Counted from the first letter of the stretch, positions 32,220 to 39,810 are shown. The stretch: 58,000 nucleotides of DNA from Kiloniellaceae bacterium (GCA_021776195.1 JAJFGK010000078.1:1-58000); one strand, 5' to 3'. Numbers and translations: made by a program. Notes: a model not told the origin generated them from the sequence alone.

Positions 32220-33356
32220 CTCTTTCGTTCTTTTGGCGTTCACGTCGGGCAGCAGCAGGACCGCGTCGCCGACGTCGGGGACGTGGTATTGGTCCATGAT
32301 TCTATGTGACCGCGCGATCGAGTGGCCGGTCACGTCGGCCAGCTTTTGCGGGGTGACGCCCCGGTGACTCATCCAGGATTGCGCCGTGGCGCGCAGGTGG
32401 CGGAAGGTGAGGCCCTTGAGGCCGTCCGCGGCCTTTTCCTGGCCCGCGGCCCTGGCGCCGGCTATGAGGGCCCTGGTGGCGCGTCCGAAGGCCTTGGAGA
32501 AGTGATCCTGCCGGTAGGGGTGCCAGAGCGGCGGCCGGCCGTTGCGCGTCTCCTGCCACATGAGAACATGGCCGCCGTGGCGCGGCAGGGCGTCCAGCGC
32601 CTCCTTGAGCACCGGATGGACCGCGACCTTGACCTGCTTTTCGGTTTTAGACTGGGTGAAGTCGATCACGCGGCCGTCGTACTGGAACCAGGTCAGCTCG
32701 ACCACGTCGTTCTCGCGCTGGTCGGTGTAGAGCCCGAGCAGCAACGCGGCGCGCAGGTAGGGGTCCGTGGTGTGGGCCAGCCAGTGTTCGATCTGGCCGA
32801 CCTCCCAGGCGCGGTTGACCTTCTTGACCTTGGGCAGTTTCACCAGGGCGACGGGATTGGTCTTCATGTGCTGTTCCCGGCAAGCCCACTTGAAGAGCGT
32901 CGAGAGCGTGGTCAGCACCTCGCGCGCGACCCGGGGTTTGGCCTTGAGCTTGTCGCGGATGCCGCGGCAGATCCTGGGGCCGGCATCGGGATGGTCGAAG
33001 GCGGCGATCTGCAGCTTGTCGAAGTGCTTCACGCGCGAAAGCCAGTAGGTGTAGTTCTTCTGGGTACGCGGGCGCAGGTCGGTGAAGTCGTCGGCGGCCT
33101 TGAACCGGCGCACCAGCCAGGCGAAGGAGCCGCTGTCGTCGACCCGGCCCCTATCGGCGAACTGGTTCAGGTGCGCGACCTGGGCGACGAAGAGCGGGTG
33201 CAGCTCCTTGGCCTCCTCCTCGGCCCTCGAGGTCGGCACGCGCGGCTCGCCGTAGCGGGTCAGCATCATCGCCGGGTGGCCCGGGCGCTTCCACTGGTAG
33301 TAGGTCTGCCCGCTGGCTTTGCGGATCCTATTGACGTAGCGCACCCTGGTCTCCAT
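32214..33356 (-). CDS. int: Tyrosine recombinase (phage integrase)
   Basis: A 380-residue integrase ending at attP. Catalytic features: Arg214 in YTDQREND, Lys in QSKTEKQVKV (237-243), box II LTFRHLRATAQ with Arg322, His345 in VTGHS, and nucleophile Tyr357 in MDQYHV. The first position of box II is Arg319 instead of the usual His. The N-terminal SAM-like core-binding domain covers about residues 70-170. Start ATG 33356 lies inside the end of the excisionase-like gene, so translation is coupled. Confidence 0.93.
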   Translation of the reverse strand: METRVRYVNRIRKASGQTYYQWKRPGHPAMMLTRYGEPRVPTSRAEEEAKELHPLFVAQVAHLNQFADRGRVDDSGSFAWLVRRFKAADDFTDLRPRTQKNYTYWLSRVKHFDKLQIAAFDHPDAGPRICRGIRDKLKAKPRVAREVLTTLSTLFKWACREQHMKTNPVALVKLPKVKKVNRAWEVGQIEHWLAHTTDPYLRAALLLGLYTDQRENDVVELTWFQYDGRVIDFTQSKTEKQVKVAVHPVLKEALDALPRHGGHVLMWQETRNGRPPLWHPYRQDHFSKAFGRATRALIAGARAAGQEKAADGLKGLTFRHLRATAQSWMSHRGVTPQKLADVTGHSIARSHRIMDQYHVPDVGDAVLLLPDVNAKRTKES

Positions 33357-33615
33357 CGCCGAACCCTTCGAGGATCTTTTCGACATCGAAGGACGGTGCG
33401 CCCAAGCCCGAGCGCGCGTCAAGCCAGGCGTCGACCGCCTTGAGATCCCAGCGACCGAACTCCGGGAGCGCCCTAGGAAAGCCGTAGTGGTCCATCATGG
33501 TCTTCAACATGGCGTCGCCGCGGCCCTCGGGCAGCCGCAGATAGGCCTTCACGTCGGCGCGGGTCATGCCGCGCGGCGCCAGGCTTTGGATCTGTCTGCG
33601 GGCCTGGGCGGTCAC
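33328..33615 (-). CDS. Excisionase-like helix-turn-helix protein
   Basis: A 95-residue protein with GTG start at 33615. RGMTRADVKAYLRLPEG and RALPEFGRWDLKAVDAWLDA form the winged-helix MerR/AlpA pattern found in excisionases, where the first helix and the wing contact DNA. It overlaps the integrase start by 29 bases. The position suggests recombination directionality control; it could also be a plain regulator. Confidence 0.7.
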   Translation of the reverse strand: MTAQARRQIQSLAPRGMTRADVKAYLRLPEGRGDAMLKTMMDHYGFPRALPEFGRWDLKAVDAWLDARSGLGAPSFDVEKILEGFGDGDQGALRQ

Positions 33616-33620
33616 TTGGT

Positions 33621-34058
33621 TCAGTCCTCCGGGGTTTCCAGGATCGCCCGCGCGTGCAGGTACTTCGCGTGCCGCGCCCAGTCTTTCTCGGTCATGCGGG
33701 GCAACCGGGTGATGTCCAGATTGTCCGCGAGGTCGGCGAGCTTGACTTGGCAGGCCAGGGGGCTCGACCTGATGTGCGTGATGTAGCCCTCATAGGGCTC
33801 GCCCGGATCACGGGTCAGGCGGTAAAGCGCGCCCATGCAGACGCGCGATATCCCAAGCGCCTCGACGGCTACGAAGGTCGCGTCGGTGTCCTCGATCACG
33901 TCGTGCAGCACCGCCACGCAGCGGGCGTCTTCGCCCTTGACGGCCAGCATGACCCGCAGGGAATGCAGAATGTAGGGCGCGCCCGCCTTGTCGAACTGGC
34001 CGGCATGGCGCTCGACGGCGAAGGCGATGCAGCGCTCCAGAAGGGTTGGTTCGGCCAT
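33621..34058 (-). CDS. HD-domain phosphohydrolase
   Basis: A 145-residue protein. HSLRVML, AVLHDVIEDT (the HD pair near residues 52-53) and VKLADLADNLD form the metal-binding pattern of HD domains close to the RelA/SpoT hydrolase type, with GQFDKAGAPYI upstream. It may hydrolyse nucleotides such as (p)ppGpp or dNTPs; substrate unknown. Start ATG 34058 after CCGAGACC is chosen over an upstream GTG. Confidence 0.82.
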   Translation of the reverse strand: MAEPTLLERCIAFAVERHAGQFDKAGAPYILHSLRVMLAVKGEDARCVAVLHDVIEDTDATFVAVEALGISRVCMGALYRLTRDPGEPYEGYITHIRSSPLACQVKLADLADNLDITRLPRMTEKDWARHAKYLHARAILETPED

Positions 34059-34069
34059 GGTCTCGGTCC

Positions 34070-34219
34070 TCACGGCATCCAGAAAAGAATTTTGGCGGCG
34101 GCGGCGACCACGAGCACTAAGGCCCCGCTGGCGATCAGAACGACACCTGCGAAACCGATGCTTCCCGCGATCAATTTCAGACGCTCCTGGCGGATGCGGG
34201 CTCTCATTACGCTGTCCAT
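34070..34219 (-). CDS. Small membrane protein (49 aa)
   Basis: MDSVMRARIRQERLKLIAGS followed by a hydrophobic stretch (IGFAGVVLIASGALVLVVAA) and KILFWMP. One transmembrane helix with a basic N-terminus is predicted. It is preceded by GAGGACCGAGACC and ends just before the HD-domain gene, consistent with the tight operon. The six-base context GACCGAGACCATG is repeated before the HD gene. Unknown function. Confidence 0.6.
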   Translation of the reverse strand: MDSVMRARIRQERLKLIAGSIGFAGVVLIASGALVLVVAAAAKILFWMP

Positions 34220-34464
34220 GGTCTCGGTCCTCACATTGTCTCAGAAGGTGCTTGGAGGCCGGGCGCTACGCCGGCTTTGGTCTATCCCTGGTCATGCGCT
34301 GCTACCGCATTCCGTCTGGCTATCGGGCTATCAACCAGCTACCCGCCTGCGGTCCCTTTCTCATCCCGAATGTCGCCGCAGGACGGTCTCGGACATTTCG
34401 GGCTTGCCGCGTGTCTGCTTTCCACGCCGCTCCAAGCACCATCTGAAACTATGTTCCCTTTTCT
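34220..34464. other. Non-coding stretch in the minus-strand operon
   Basis: No convincing gene. CCCGAATGTC and GACATTTCGGG (34366-34410) can form an imperfect hairpin. A 40-codon minus-strand frame exists near 34440, but without a good ribosome-binding site. Confidence 0.4.
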
Positions 34465-34680
34465 TCAGTCATCGCTCTTGATCTCCAGCGTTCCTTCCTC
34501 GGGCCTGAAACGGCCGTCGCAGAACTCCTCGACGGGGCGGACCCAGACCCGGCCGGGAAACCCCTTGGCCTGGATCTCGCGGTAGACCACGACCGGGGTC
34601 AGGTCCGCCTCCAGCAGGCCGACCGACTCCACGACGTAGCGATGCCCGGATTTTGGGTGAAAGTAGGTCTGGCCCCTCAT
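34465..34680 (-). CDS. DUF1653-like protein
   Basis: A 71-residue protein: MRGQTYFHPKSGHRYVVESV, TPVVVYREIQ and RVWVRPVEEFCDGRF follow the DUF1653 pattern (small SH3-like domain, commonly 60-80 residues). It starts inside the stop of the preceding gene (ATGA). Function of the family is unknown. Confidence 0.7.
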   Translation of the reverse strand: MRGQTYFHPKSGHRYVVESVGLLEADLTPVVVYREIQAKGFPGRVWVRPVEEFCDGRFRPEEGTLEIKSDD

Positions 34681-35078
34681 ACCGGACGCCCCCGGACGGT
34701 GGCCAGGCGGGGGCCGGTCGGGAATAGCGGCAGGGGTTTGTTCTCCGCCGGGTCCAGGGCCGGCTTGGGGGACTGCTCGTCGACTGGCCCGTCGTCGGCC
34801 TCGAGGCGGTCCTGGAGATCGTTGGGCGCGCGGTGCGCAATCAAGGGCGCGGCAGAGGGCTCGGGTGGGCCGGCTTGAGCCATGATGGCGGCGGTGGTCG
34901 CGGCCTCGACTAGGCCTGCGAGACTGACGTTCGAGCCGGTGATCACGGACCGGACGAGTTCGCGGAAGGCGGCGGCCTGTTCCGGGTCGTCGGGCCACTT
35001 GACCATGGCGCGCCTCTCGAACGTGATGATCAGAGTCTCCGCGTTGTCCTTGCACAACTGGTTGACGGTTTTATCCAT
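34677..35078 (-). CDS. Hypothetical protein
   Basis: A 133-residue protein. The first 70 residues are helical (MDKTVNQLCKDNAETLIITF, DDPEQAAAFRELVRSVITG); the rest is Pro-rich and probably disordered. The start is preceded by CGGAGCCCCGCC, a leader nearly identical to those before the genes at 36867 and 36367. Unknown function. Confidence 0.65.
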   Translation of the reverse strand: MDKTVNQLCKDNAETLIITFERRAMVKWPDDPEQAAAFRELVRSVITGSNVSLAGLVEAATTAAIMAQAGPPEPSAAPLIAHRAPNDLQDRLEADDGPVDEQSPKPALDPAENKPLPLFPTGPRLATVRGRPV

Positions 35079-35107
35079 GGCGGGGCTCCGATTCAGAGGA
35101 CAGGCGA

Positions 35108-35165
35108 CCCCGGCTCAAGGCCGGGGCAGGCTTTGGACAGACGCCCCCGGCACAGGGCCGGGGTG
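35108..35165 (+). repeat. Palindromic repeat family P, two copies
   Basis: CCCCGGCTCAAGGCCGGGG (35108-35126 plus CAGG) and CCCCCGGCACAGGGCCGGGG (35144-35163). The spacer contains GGCTTTGGACAGACG, matching the tail that follows the copies at 24450. The second copy encodes the C-terminal residues of the next gene. Confidence 0.75.
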
Positions 35166-35399
35166 CGGGTCTGTCGGGGTGTTGAGGTCGGGTTTCAAGC
35201 GCCAGTGCCAGACGCGGCCATGGGGCGAGGGCAGGCGGTCGAGTTCGATGGCGCCGTCCTGCTGTAGGGCGATCAAGGTGGCGTCCCAGGTGGGCAGCGC
35301 CGGCGGCAGGGTCGCCCAGTCCCCGGGCGCCTGGCGCAGGATGCGGGCGCGCTTGGTGGCGGGCTGGGTGGCGGTTGGGGGTTTCGGGCGCGCGGTCAT
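35115..35399 (-). CDS. Hypothetical protein
   Basis: A 94-residue protein: basic N-terminus, then a helix-turn-helix-like or winged segment (WDATLIALQQDGAIELDRLP, GRVWHWRLKPD). The last 20 residues derive from the palindromic repeat, so the C-terminus is probably a recent addition. It overlaps the preceding gene by ATGA. Confidence 0.6.
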   Translation of the reverse strand: MTARPKPPTATQPATKRARILRQAPGDWATLPPALPTWDATLIALQQDGAIELDRLPSPHGRVWHWRLKPDLNTPTDPHPGPVPGASVQSLPRP

Positions 35400-35581
35400 G
35401 GCTTGGGGTCCTGGTGGTTGTCGTCACCGGGGGGCCGGTGGGTGGCCGCCCCTCCGGTGAGGCGGCGGACGATCCGCGCGGCGCCGGCGCGGGCCTTGAG
35501 GTAGCCTTTGATGGCGAGCCAGAGGGCCAGCATGACCAGGCAACCGGTGGCGATGGTGCCGATGATGGCCTCGGGGCTCAT
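35396..35581 (-). CDS. Small membrane protein (61 aa)
   Basis: MSPEAIIGTIATGCLVMLAL continues to WLAIKGYLK as a single transmembrane helix, followed by a basic cytoplasmic tail. It starts within the stop of the upstream gene and ends within the start of the next, so expression is coupled. Unknown function. Confidence 0.65.
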   Translation of the reverse strand: MSPEAIIGTIATGCLVMLALWLAIKGYLKARAGAARIVRRLTGGAATHRPPGDDNHQDPKP

Positions 35582-35811
35582 CCTTGGGCGCCGGTGAAGA
35601 AGACCCAGGCGCCGCCGGCGGCGCCGCGCAGGTTGGCCGCGGCGCACCTGGCCTGGACCTTGAGGCTCAAGGGGCAGGCCAGACGCTCGGCCTGGCCGTA
35701 GGAGTGAACGACGTGCTCAGTGCCGTCCGGCGCCTGGACATGCCAATCGCCGGTCGCCGGGTCGCGGGTGATGCGCTCGCCGGCGCTGAGTGGGCGGCTG
35801 GGGGCGGTCAT
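35578..35811 (-). CDS. Small hypothetical protein
   Basis: A 77-residue protein with ITRDPATGDWHVQAPDGTEH followed by VVHSYGQAERLA and a Cys-containing helical end. Small single-domain layout with no assigned family. ATGA overlaps on both sides. Confidence 0.6.
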   Translation of the reverse strand: MTAPSRPLSAGERITRDPATGDWHVQAPDGTEHVVHSYGQAERLACPLSLKVQARCAAANLRGAAGGAWVFFTGAQG

Positions 35812-36179
35812 GGGGTGGCCCTCCCGGTCTCGGATTGAGGCAGGGTGACGATGATGGCGTTGCCGTCGACGGTGTAACTGCAGGCCCCGGATTTTGCGGT
35901 GGGCAGCAAGGGGCGGCCTATTTGCAGCACGGGACTGACCGAATCCTTCCTGGCGAGGTAAAGACTGAAACCTTGGTCCGATTTCGTAAGTCTGACCCGC
36001 CCGGCGTCCGGGCCGGAGCCGACATCGATGGCGACTTTCGATCCCACGTCGACGCCCAGTGCCGCACGGGCATCCGCCCCCAGGGCGAGACCGAGGTACC
36101 GAGGCCCCCGAGAACAAAGTCGGATGCCCGTCAACGGGGAGCCGCCGCCCTGACCCTTCTCGATCCGTTTAAAACCCAT
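35808..36179 (-). CDS. Hypothetical protein
   Basis: A 123-residue protein. LGADARAALGVDVGSKVAID and GRVRLTKSDQGFSLYLARK suggest a beta-barrel such as a SpoVT/AbrB-like or double-psi fold, but the match is weak. ATGA overlaps link it to the 33-residue membrane protein upstream and the 77-residue protein downstream. Confidence 0.6.
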   Translation of the reverse strand: MGFKRIEKGQGGGSPLTGIRLCSRGPRYLGLALGADARAALGVDVGSKVAIDVGSGPDAGRVRLTKSDQGFSLYLARKDSVSPVLQIGRPLLPTAKSGACSYTVDGNAIIVTLPQSETGRATP

Positions 36180-36280
36180 CACAGGGCCCTCCCGGTCTCG
36201 GACAGCAGGGGCTCGATCAGCCAGAAGACGACCAGGGCGGCGGCACAGACCGTCATGGCCAGGCATTCCCAATGGGACAT
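36179..36280 (-). CDS. Small membrane protein (33 aa)
   Basis: MSHWECLAMTVCAAALVVFW continues to LIEPLLSETGRAL. One transmembrane helix. Its stop overlaps the next start (ATGA), which supports translation of this very short frame. Confidence 0.55.
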   Translation of the reverse strand: MSHWECLAMTVCAAALVVFWLIEPLLSETGRAL

Positions 36281-36283
36281 GGC

Positions 36284-36367
36284 CTAGTTCCGCAGCGGCA
36301 CGACGCGGCGGGTGGCGGGTTGCTGCCAGGGGGCGCTGTCCTTCTGGGCGCTGCTGGTCGGGGGCAT
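36284..36367 (-). CDS. Very small protein (27 aa)
   Basis: MPPTSSAQKDSAPWQQPATR then RVVPLRN. It is preceded by AAGGAGCCACGCC, a clear ribosome-binding site sharing the leader of the gene at 36867. Four bases separate it from the next start. Unknown function. Confidence 0.45.
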   Translation of the reverse strand: MPPTSSAQKDSAPWQQPATRRVVPLRN

Positions 36368-36393
36368 GGCGTGGCTCCTTCGCGGGGTGGGGA

Positions 36394-36416
36394 CCCCGGC
36401 TCAAGGCCGGGGCAGG
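36394..36416 (+). repeat. Palindromic repeat family P, single copy
   Basis: CCCCGGCTCAAGGCCGGGGC plus AGG, identical in its core to the copy at 35108. It lies in the gap between two minus-strand genes. Confidence 0.75.
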
Positions 36417-36471
36417 CTCTCCAGTCAGGGGGGGTTGGGCGGACGGCTGTGCCCGCCCGCCCTCGCCGCGG

Positions 36472-36867
36472 TTACCGGCAGTCGAAAAGTTCGAGGACGA
36501 AACGCTCGAAAAGAGCGCGGTGTTCCGCCGGCAGGGCGCGGCTAACCAGCAGCGCGATACAGGCGGCTTCGGCCGTCGTCGCTCTGTCCAGGAAGTCGCT
36601 CCAGGCGTCCCAAGCGTCCCGTGGGCTCGCGCCGCCGGTGGGCTTCATGTGGGTGAGGAAGGCGGCCCAGGCGGCCTCGGTGCCCGGGGCGGCGGCGGGG
36701 CGGATGCCAGCGAGGAAGGCGTCGCGGAGCGTCCGGATATCGGTTTGCACGGCGACGGACCAGGTCTCGAAGCCTTCCAGCGGCGCGGCGGCGGGGTCGG
36801 GGGTGTCCAGGGTCGCGGCGACGGGGTTGGCGGTCTCGAGAGTGGTGGGTGTCTGGGTGGCGGTCAT
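36472..36867 (-). CDS. Hypothetical protein, first gene of the left operon
   Basis: A 131-residue protein from ATG 36867 (AAGGAGCCCCGCC upstream). The first 35 residues are Thr/Pro/Ala-rich; the rest is helical (AWAAFLTHMKPTGGASPRDA, HRALFERFVLELF). It is the promoter-proximal gene of the operon that runs to the integrase, directly downstream of the AT-rich ATGCAT operator region. Unknown function. Confidence 0.6.
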   Translation of the reverse strand: MTATQTPTTLETANPVAATLDTPDPAAAPLEGFETWSVAVQTDIRTLRDAFLAGIRPAAAPGTEAAWAAFLTHMKPTGGASPRDAWDAWSDFLDRATTAEAACIALLVSRALPAEHRALFERFVLELFDCR

Positions 36868-36904
36868 GGCGGGGCTCCTTTGTGGGGTGTGTTTGTTTGG
36901 CTTC

Positions 36905-36985
36905 GCAGGAGATAATATGCATTTATGCATTTCAGTCAAGAATAATAATCCATTTGTGGATATTTTTTTATGACCGATGGGTAAT
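36905..36985. promoter_or_regulatory. Candidate divergent promoter with TATGCAT repeats
   Basis: AT-rich segment with TATGCAT at 36916-36922 and 36924-36930, and TAATAT-like hexamers on both strands. It lies between the left operon (minus) and the plus-strand gene at 36988. The repeated core matches the immunity operator at 39505-39525, suggesting shared repressor control. Confidence 0.5.
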
Positions 36986-36987
36986 AT

Positions 36988-37734
36988 TTGGCTGATGACA
37001 GAATCTCACCGCAGGCCGATAAGCTTGGCATGGTGCGTTTGCGGGGATTCGCTGTCGTAGAACGCTCGATTCGTCGGGCTTACGAAAGCGCGGGCCTCTT
37101 GCTAGAAATCCACAACGACATGGCAAAATTCATCGAGACAAAGCGTTCGGTGCGGGGTTTGATCGCTGATCCCTGCTTCAACCCATTGCAAAGCACAGCC
37201 GGCCCAGGTAACGCCTTCTGGGTATCCGGGACCGACCAGGAAGGCGAGGTGGTTCACCTTCAAGCGCTACGAGTGTGTGATGCTTCGTCGCTGCACGATG
37301 AACTCCGGGCCCGGCAATGCGACTACAGGCCTTATGAATTTGAGGTCTGTGAGGACCGGTCGAGCTTTCATCTTGAGCGAGACCTGGTCGGCGCCCTGGG
37401 GTATCATGGCGAGCTGTGGCTACGTGAAGATTGGCGGGCTCGACATATGGCTCCAACGCTAGCACGCCTCGCGATCGTTATCGCGCGCGCGCGGTGGCAG
37501 CCGGATCAGATGTGGTCCTTGGTTGCTGAGGATCGTGCTAATCAACGATATCTCAGTTTGATAGGCTACCGGCGCCTGGCTCCTGAGGTGTACTGGGTTG
37601 ATCAAGCAGGCCGCGTACGACTTCGAGACCATGTGGCGTCAATATCCGCTCTTGAAATCGACGCGATGGTTCGAACGCTATCCCGGGTGGTGGAGAAATC
37701 CCACAATATCATTTCGGAAGGCCGTCGCGCTTAG
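36988..37734 (+). CDS. Unrecognised protein in immunity region
   Basis: A 248-residue protein with a TTG start at 36988; ATG 37030 (MVRLRGFAVV) is an alternative. The C-terminal part (EDRANQRYLSLIGYRRLAPEVYW followed by VD) faintly recalls a GNAT end, but no domain is firm. Base composition is lower in GC than the structural genes. Position beside the repressor genes suggests lysogenic expression. The 3' end overlaps the convergent gene at 37678 by 57 bases. Confidence 0.55.
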   Translation: MADDRISPQADKLGMVRLRGFAVVERSIRRAYESAGLLLEIHNDMAKFIETKRSVRGLIADPCFNPLQSTAGPGNAFWVSGTDQEGEVVHLQALRVCDASSLHDELRARQCDYRPYEFEVCEDRSSFHLERDLVGALGYHGELWLREDWRARHMAPTLARLAIVIARARWQPDQMWSLVAEDRANQRYLSLIGYRRLAPEVYWVDQAGRVRLRDHVASISALEIDAMVRTLSRVVEKSHNIISEGRRA

Positions 37735-38535
37735 GAGTCCGCCTTGCCATGGTAACAGCAACCGCTCGTACCGAAGCCACTCGAGGTCGCCGTCGCTGTG
37801 GATGAGCCCGCGGACGTGCTCGTAGCGAGGTCTCTCTTCGTCGAGGGCTTTGGTATAACTGGCGCAGACTTCTCGTTCGTACTCGCTTCCGAAATCGTCG
37901 ACCGTGGTCTGCCCTATGAGCGATTCGGCAGACTCCTGGCCAACAAGCCCACGAAGAGGCGTAGAACACCCAATGTGCCTGAAGCACACATCACCTGCCG
38001 GGTCCCGAGCCAGATCGATTAGATGATCAGCAAAGCGGCTCTCGGACATATCGCCACCCGATCTCCAGAACTGAAACATTTCCCGCAGCAGTCCGTCACC
38101 ATTGGATGCGTCGGAGATTTCTTCTCTCTGGACTGTTGTCCTCGGCAGAATGTTGATGCCCTGAAACTGTGCAATCTCCAATATCCTGTTGGTTACCACC
38201 TCTTGTTCCACCACCTCGTTAGACCAACCAGTCTTTCGAAACCGAAGGACCACGTGGCTGACACCGCCGCAATTCGCGGCCATGCGAGAGGCCTGCCACA
38301 AAGACGCTGTTGTCGCTGTGTCAACATCCCAGGACACCTCGATCGCGGCGCCTTGGCGTCGGAGCCTTACCATGCACATCTTCTCAAAAGGAAAGCGACG
38401 CGCTCTTTTTGGAAAGGGTGTATTCGGGTTTTTGGCAACACGTTCTTTCTGTTGAAAGAATAAACCGCCTTTCGGGTCAACCCAACATAGTTCGGGTGCG
38501 GCGGCATGAGGATTTATTGGAGATACGAAGGCCAT
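37678..38535 (-). CDS. PAS-like domain protein (PAS_5 type)
   Basis: A 285-residue protein. The C-terminal half (DVCFRHIGCSTPLRGLVGQE, LIGQTTVDDFGSEYEREVC, WLRYERLLLPWQ) follows the PF07310 PAS_5 pattern found almost only in alphaproteobacteria. The N-terminal part is unrecognised. Being cellular in type, located in the immunity region and of lower GC, it may be a lysogenic-conversion gene acquired from a host. Confidence 0.55.
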   Translation of the reverse strand: MAFVSPINPHAAAPELCWVDPKGGLFFQQKERVAKNPNTPFPKRARRFPFEKMCMVRLRRQGAAIEVSWDVDTATTASLWQASRMAANCGGVSHVVLRFRKTGWSNEVVEQEVVTNRILEIAQFQGINILPRTTVQREEISDASNGDGLLREMFQFWRSGGDMSESRFADHLIDLARDPAGDVCFRHIGCSTPLRGLVGQESAESLIGQTTVDDFGSEYEREVCASYTKALDEERPRYEHVRGLIHSDGDLEWLRYERLLLPWQGGLLSATAFRNDIVGFLHHPG

Positions 38536-38538
38536 TCG

Positions 38539-38943
38539 CTAGACCCAGCGCGCCTTAACCGCGTTGTAAATTCCGTAAACGATGTCGGCATGAGTCACCA
38601 CATCTGGATGCGTATCGTCGCCCACGATCAAGTCCTCACAAAGATCAGACGGGTCGACATTTAGCGCGACCGCAAACTTCATGAGTTCGTCGAACTCAAC
38701 ATCGACCTTACCCTCTTCGAAGGCGACGAGGGTTTCTAGCTTGAATCCCGAGGCCTCCAGCATATCCGCGCGCGTCCACCCGCGCCGTAATCGTGCTTCG
38801 CGAACAGCACGTCCAAATGACCGTGGATTCTTAAACAATCCACCCTCCGATTGATCACCACCAGCATCGTAACAACCGACGTTAGCAAAGTCATATGGGC
38901 CTCTGACGTCATCCTCCCAATCTTGGTAGGGTGGCTTTGTCAT
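38539..38943 (-). CDS. XRE-family regulator
   Basis: A 134-residue protein. Residues 43-98 (FGRAVREARLRRGWTRADML, EASGFKLETLVAFEEGKVDV) form a Cro/C1-type helix-turn-helix. The acidic N-terminal 40 residues are of unknown role. It is coupled to the upstream repressor gene by ATGA (38940-38943), so the two regulators are co-expressed from the lysogenic promoter. Confidence 0.78.
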   Translation of the reverse strand: MTKPPYQDWEDDVRGPYDFANVGCYDAGGDQSEGGLFKNPRSFGRAVREARLRRGWTRADMLEASGFKLETLVAFEEGKVDVEFDELMKFAVALNVDPSDLCEDLIVGDDTHPDVVTHADIVYGIYNAVKARWV

Positions 38944-39512
38944 TTGCGATGAATTTTGCGGTAATGGGTCAAATCGGCGCGCAACCGGTCAATAATACTT
39001 TGTCGGTTTCCCTCTCTCCCAACAAAATCGTACTCAGCAACCTCGCTAATCGCTCTGGAATAGTCGTGCGCAAGCTCGGGTGGTATGTCCAAAAGTTTAT
39101 GCCTGATGAGATCGTTTAGAATGTCTGAAGACGCCTCGTAAACGCGCCTCGCAAAGTCCTCAGGCGTCACTGGAAGCCCTTCCAGATCGGAATCTTCTGT
39201 ATCATTTGCAGGCAATCGGGGCGGCTCGCTTCTTCCGCCTCCCGGCTCGTCTCCGCGCCAATTGGGGTCAATCTCCGCGAACTTCTGGGTCCATTTGTAT
39301 TCAGGCTCAACAGTGCCGGCCTCCCATCGCGACACTGACGATTGGCTCGCGCCGATGTGGTTGGCGAAATCGCCCTGGTTCATTCCGAGACCACGCCGCA
39401 GCCGTCTGACGGCCTTTGATAAATTTTCCATGGGTCTGAAAATATTCCGTACCGCATACGGAAGCAAATCCATATCTGCATTTTCTTCTTGCATAATTAC
39501 CCGTTGATGCAT
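38940..39512 (-). CDS. Phage repressor (XRE type, no S24 domain)
   Basis: A 190-residue protein, divergent from the Cro-like gene. Residues 29-75 (LSKAVRRLRRGLGMNQGDFA, IGASQSSVSRWEAGTVEPEY) are the DNA-binding helix-turn-helix. The C-terminal half is helical and lacks the Ser/Lys autocleavage site of lambda CI/LexA proteins, so induction must work differently. ATG 39512 lies in the operator; ATG 39494 is an alternative start. Confidence 0.82.
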   Translation of the reverse strand: MHQRVIMQEENADMDLLPYAVRNIFRPMENLSKAVRRLRRGLGMNQGDFANHIGASQSSVSRWEAGTVEPEYKWTQKFAEIDPNWRGDEPGGGRSEPPRLPANDTEDSDLEGLPVTPEDFARRVYEASSDILNDLIRHKLLDIPPELAHDYSRAISEVAEYDFVGREGNRQSIIDRLRADLTHYRKIHRK

Positions 39513-39538
39513 ATACCTGATGCATGAACATCATCAGG
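39504..39538. promoter_or_regulatory. Immunity operator between repressor and Cro-like genes
   Basis: Two direct TGATGCAT copies (39505-39512, 39518-39525) and a 7-bp inverted repeat CCTGATG (39516-39522) / CATCAGG (39532-39538). The sites overlap both start codons, as only 11 bases separate the two genes. Binding here could block both transcription and translation starts. Confidence 0.6.
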
Positions 39539-39781
39539 CATATTCGAGTCGATCTGCTGGATCTTACTCAAACCGAGTTCGCAGAGGGTGTCGGCGTTGC
39601 GCAAAGCACGGTGAGCCGCTGGGAGAAATCTGAGCTCTCGCCATCAATCAAAGAGGCCGCCGAGATGCGACGGCTCATGGAGGAGAAGGGGATTGAGTGG
39701 GACGACGCGCATTTCTTTGACTCCCATATCGAACCAAACCCGACGACCTCCATAACGACCCGCGAAGCCGCCCAAGCCTGA
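39524..39781 (+). CDS. Cro-like regulator
   Basis: An 85-residue protein. IRVDLLDLTQTEFAEGVGVA followed by QSTVSRWEKSELSPS is a compact helix-turn-helix (residues 5-50). It is divergent from the repressor and first in the right-hand early operon, the classical Cro position. Recognition helix QSTVSRWE closely matches the repressor QSSVSRWE, so both probably bind the same operators. Confidence 0.82.
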   Translation: MNIIRHIRVDLLDLTQTEFAEGVGVAQSTVSRWEKSELSPSIKEAAEMRRLMEEKGIEWDDAHFFDSHIEPNPTTSITTREAAQA

Positions 39782-39810
39782 CCCTGCCGTCGTGGCCGGG
39801 TCGAGGTCCA

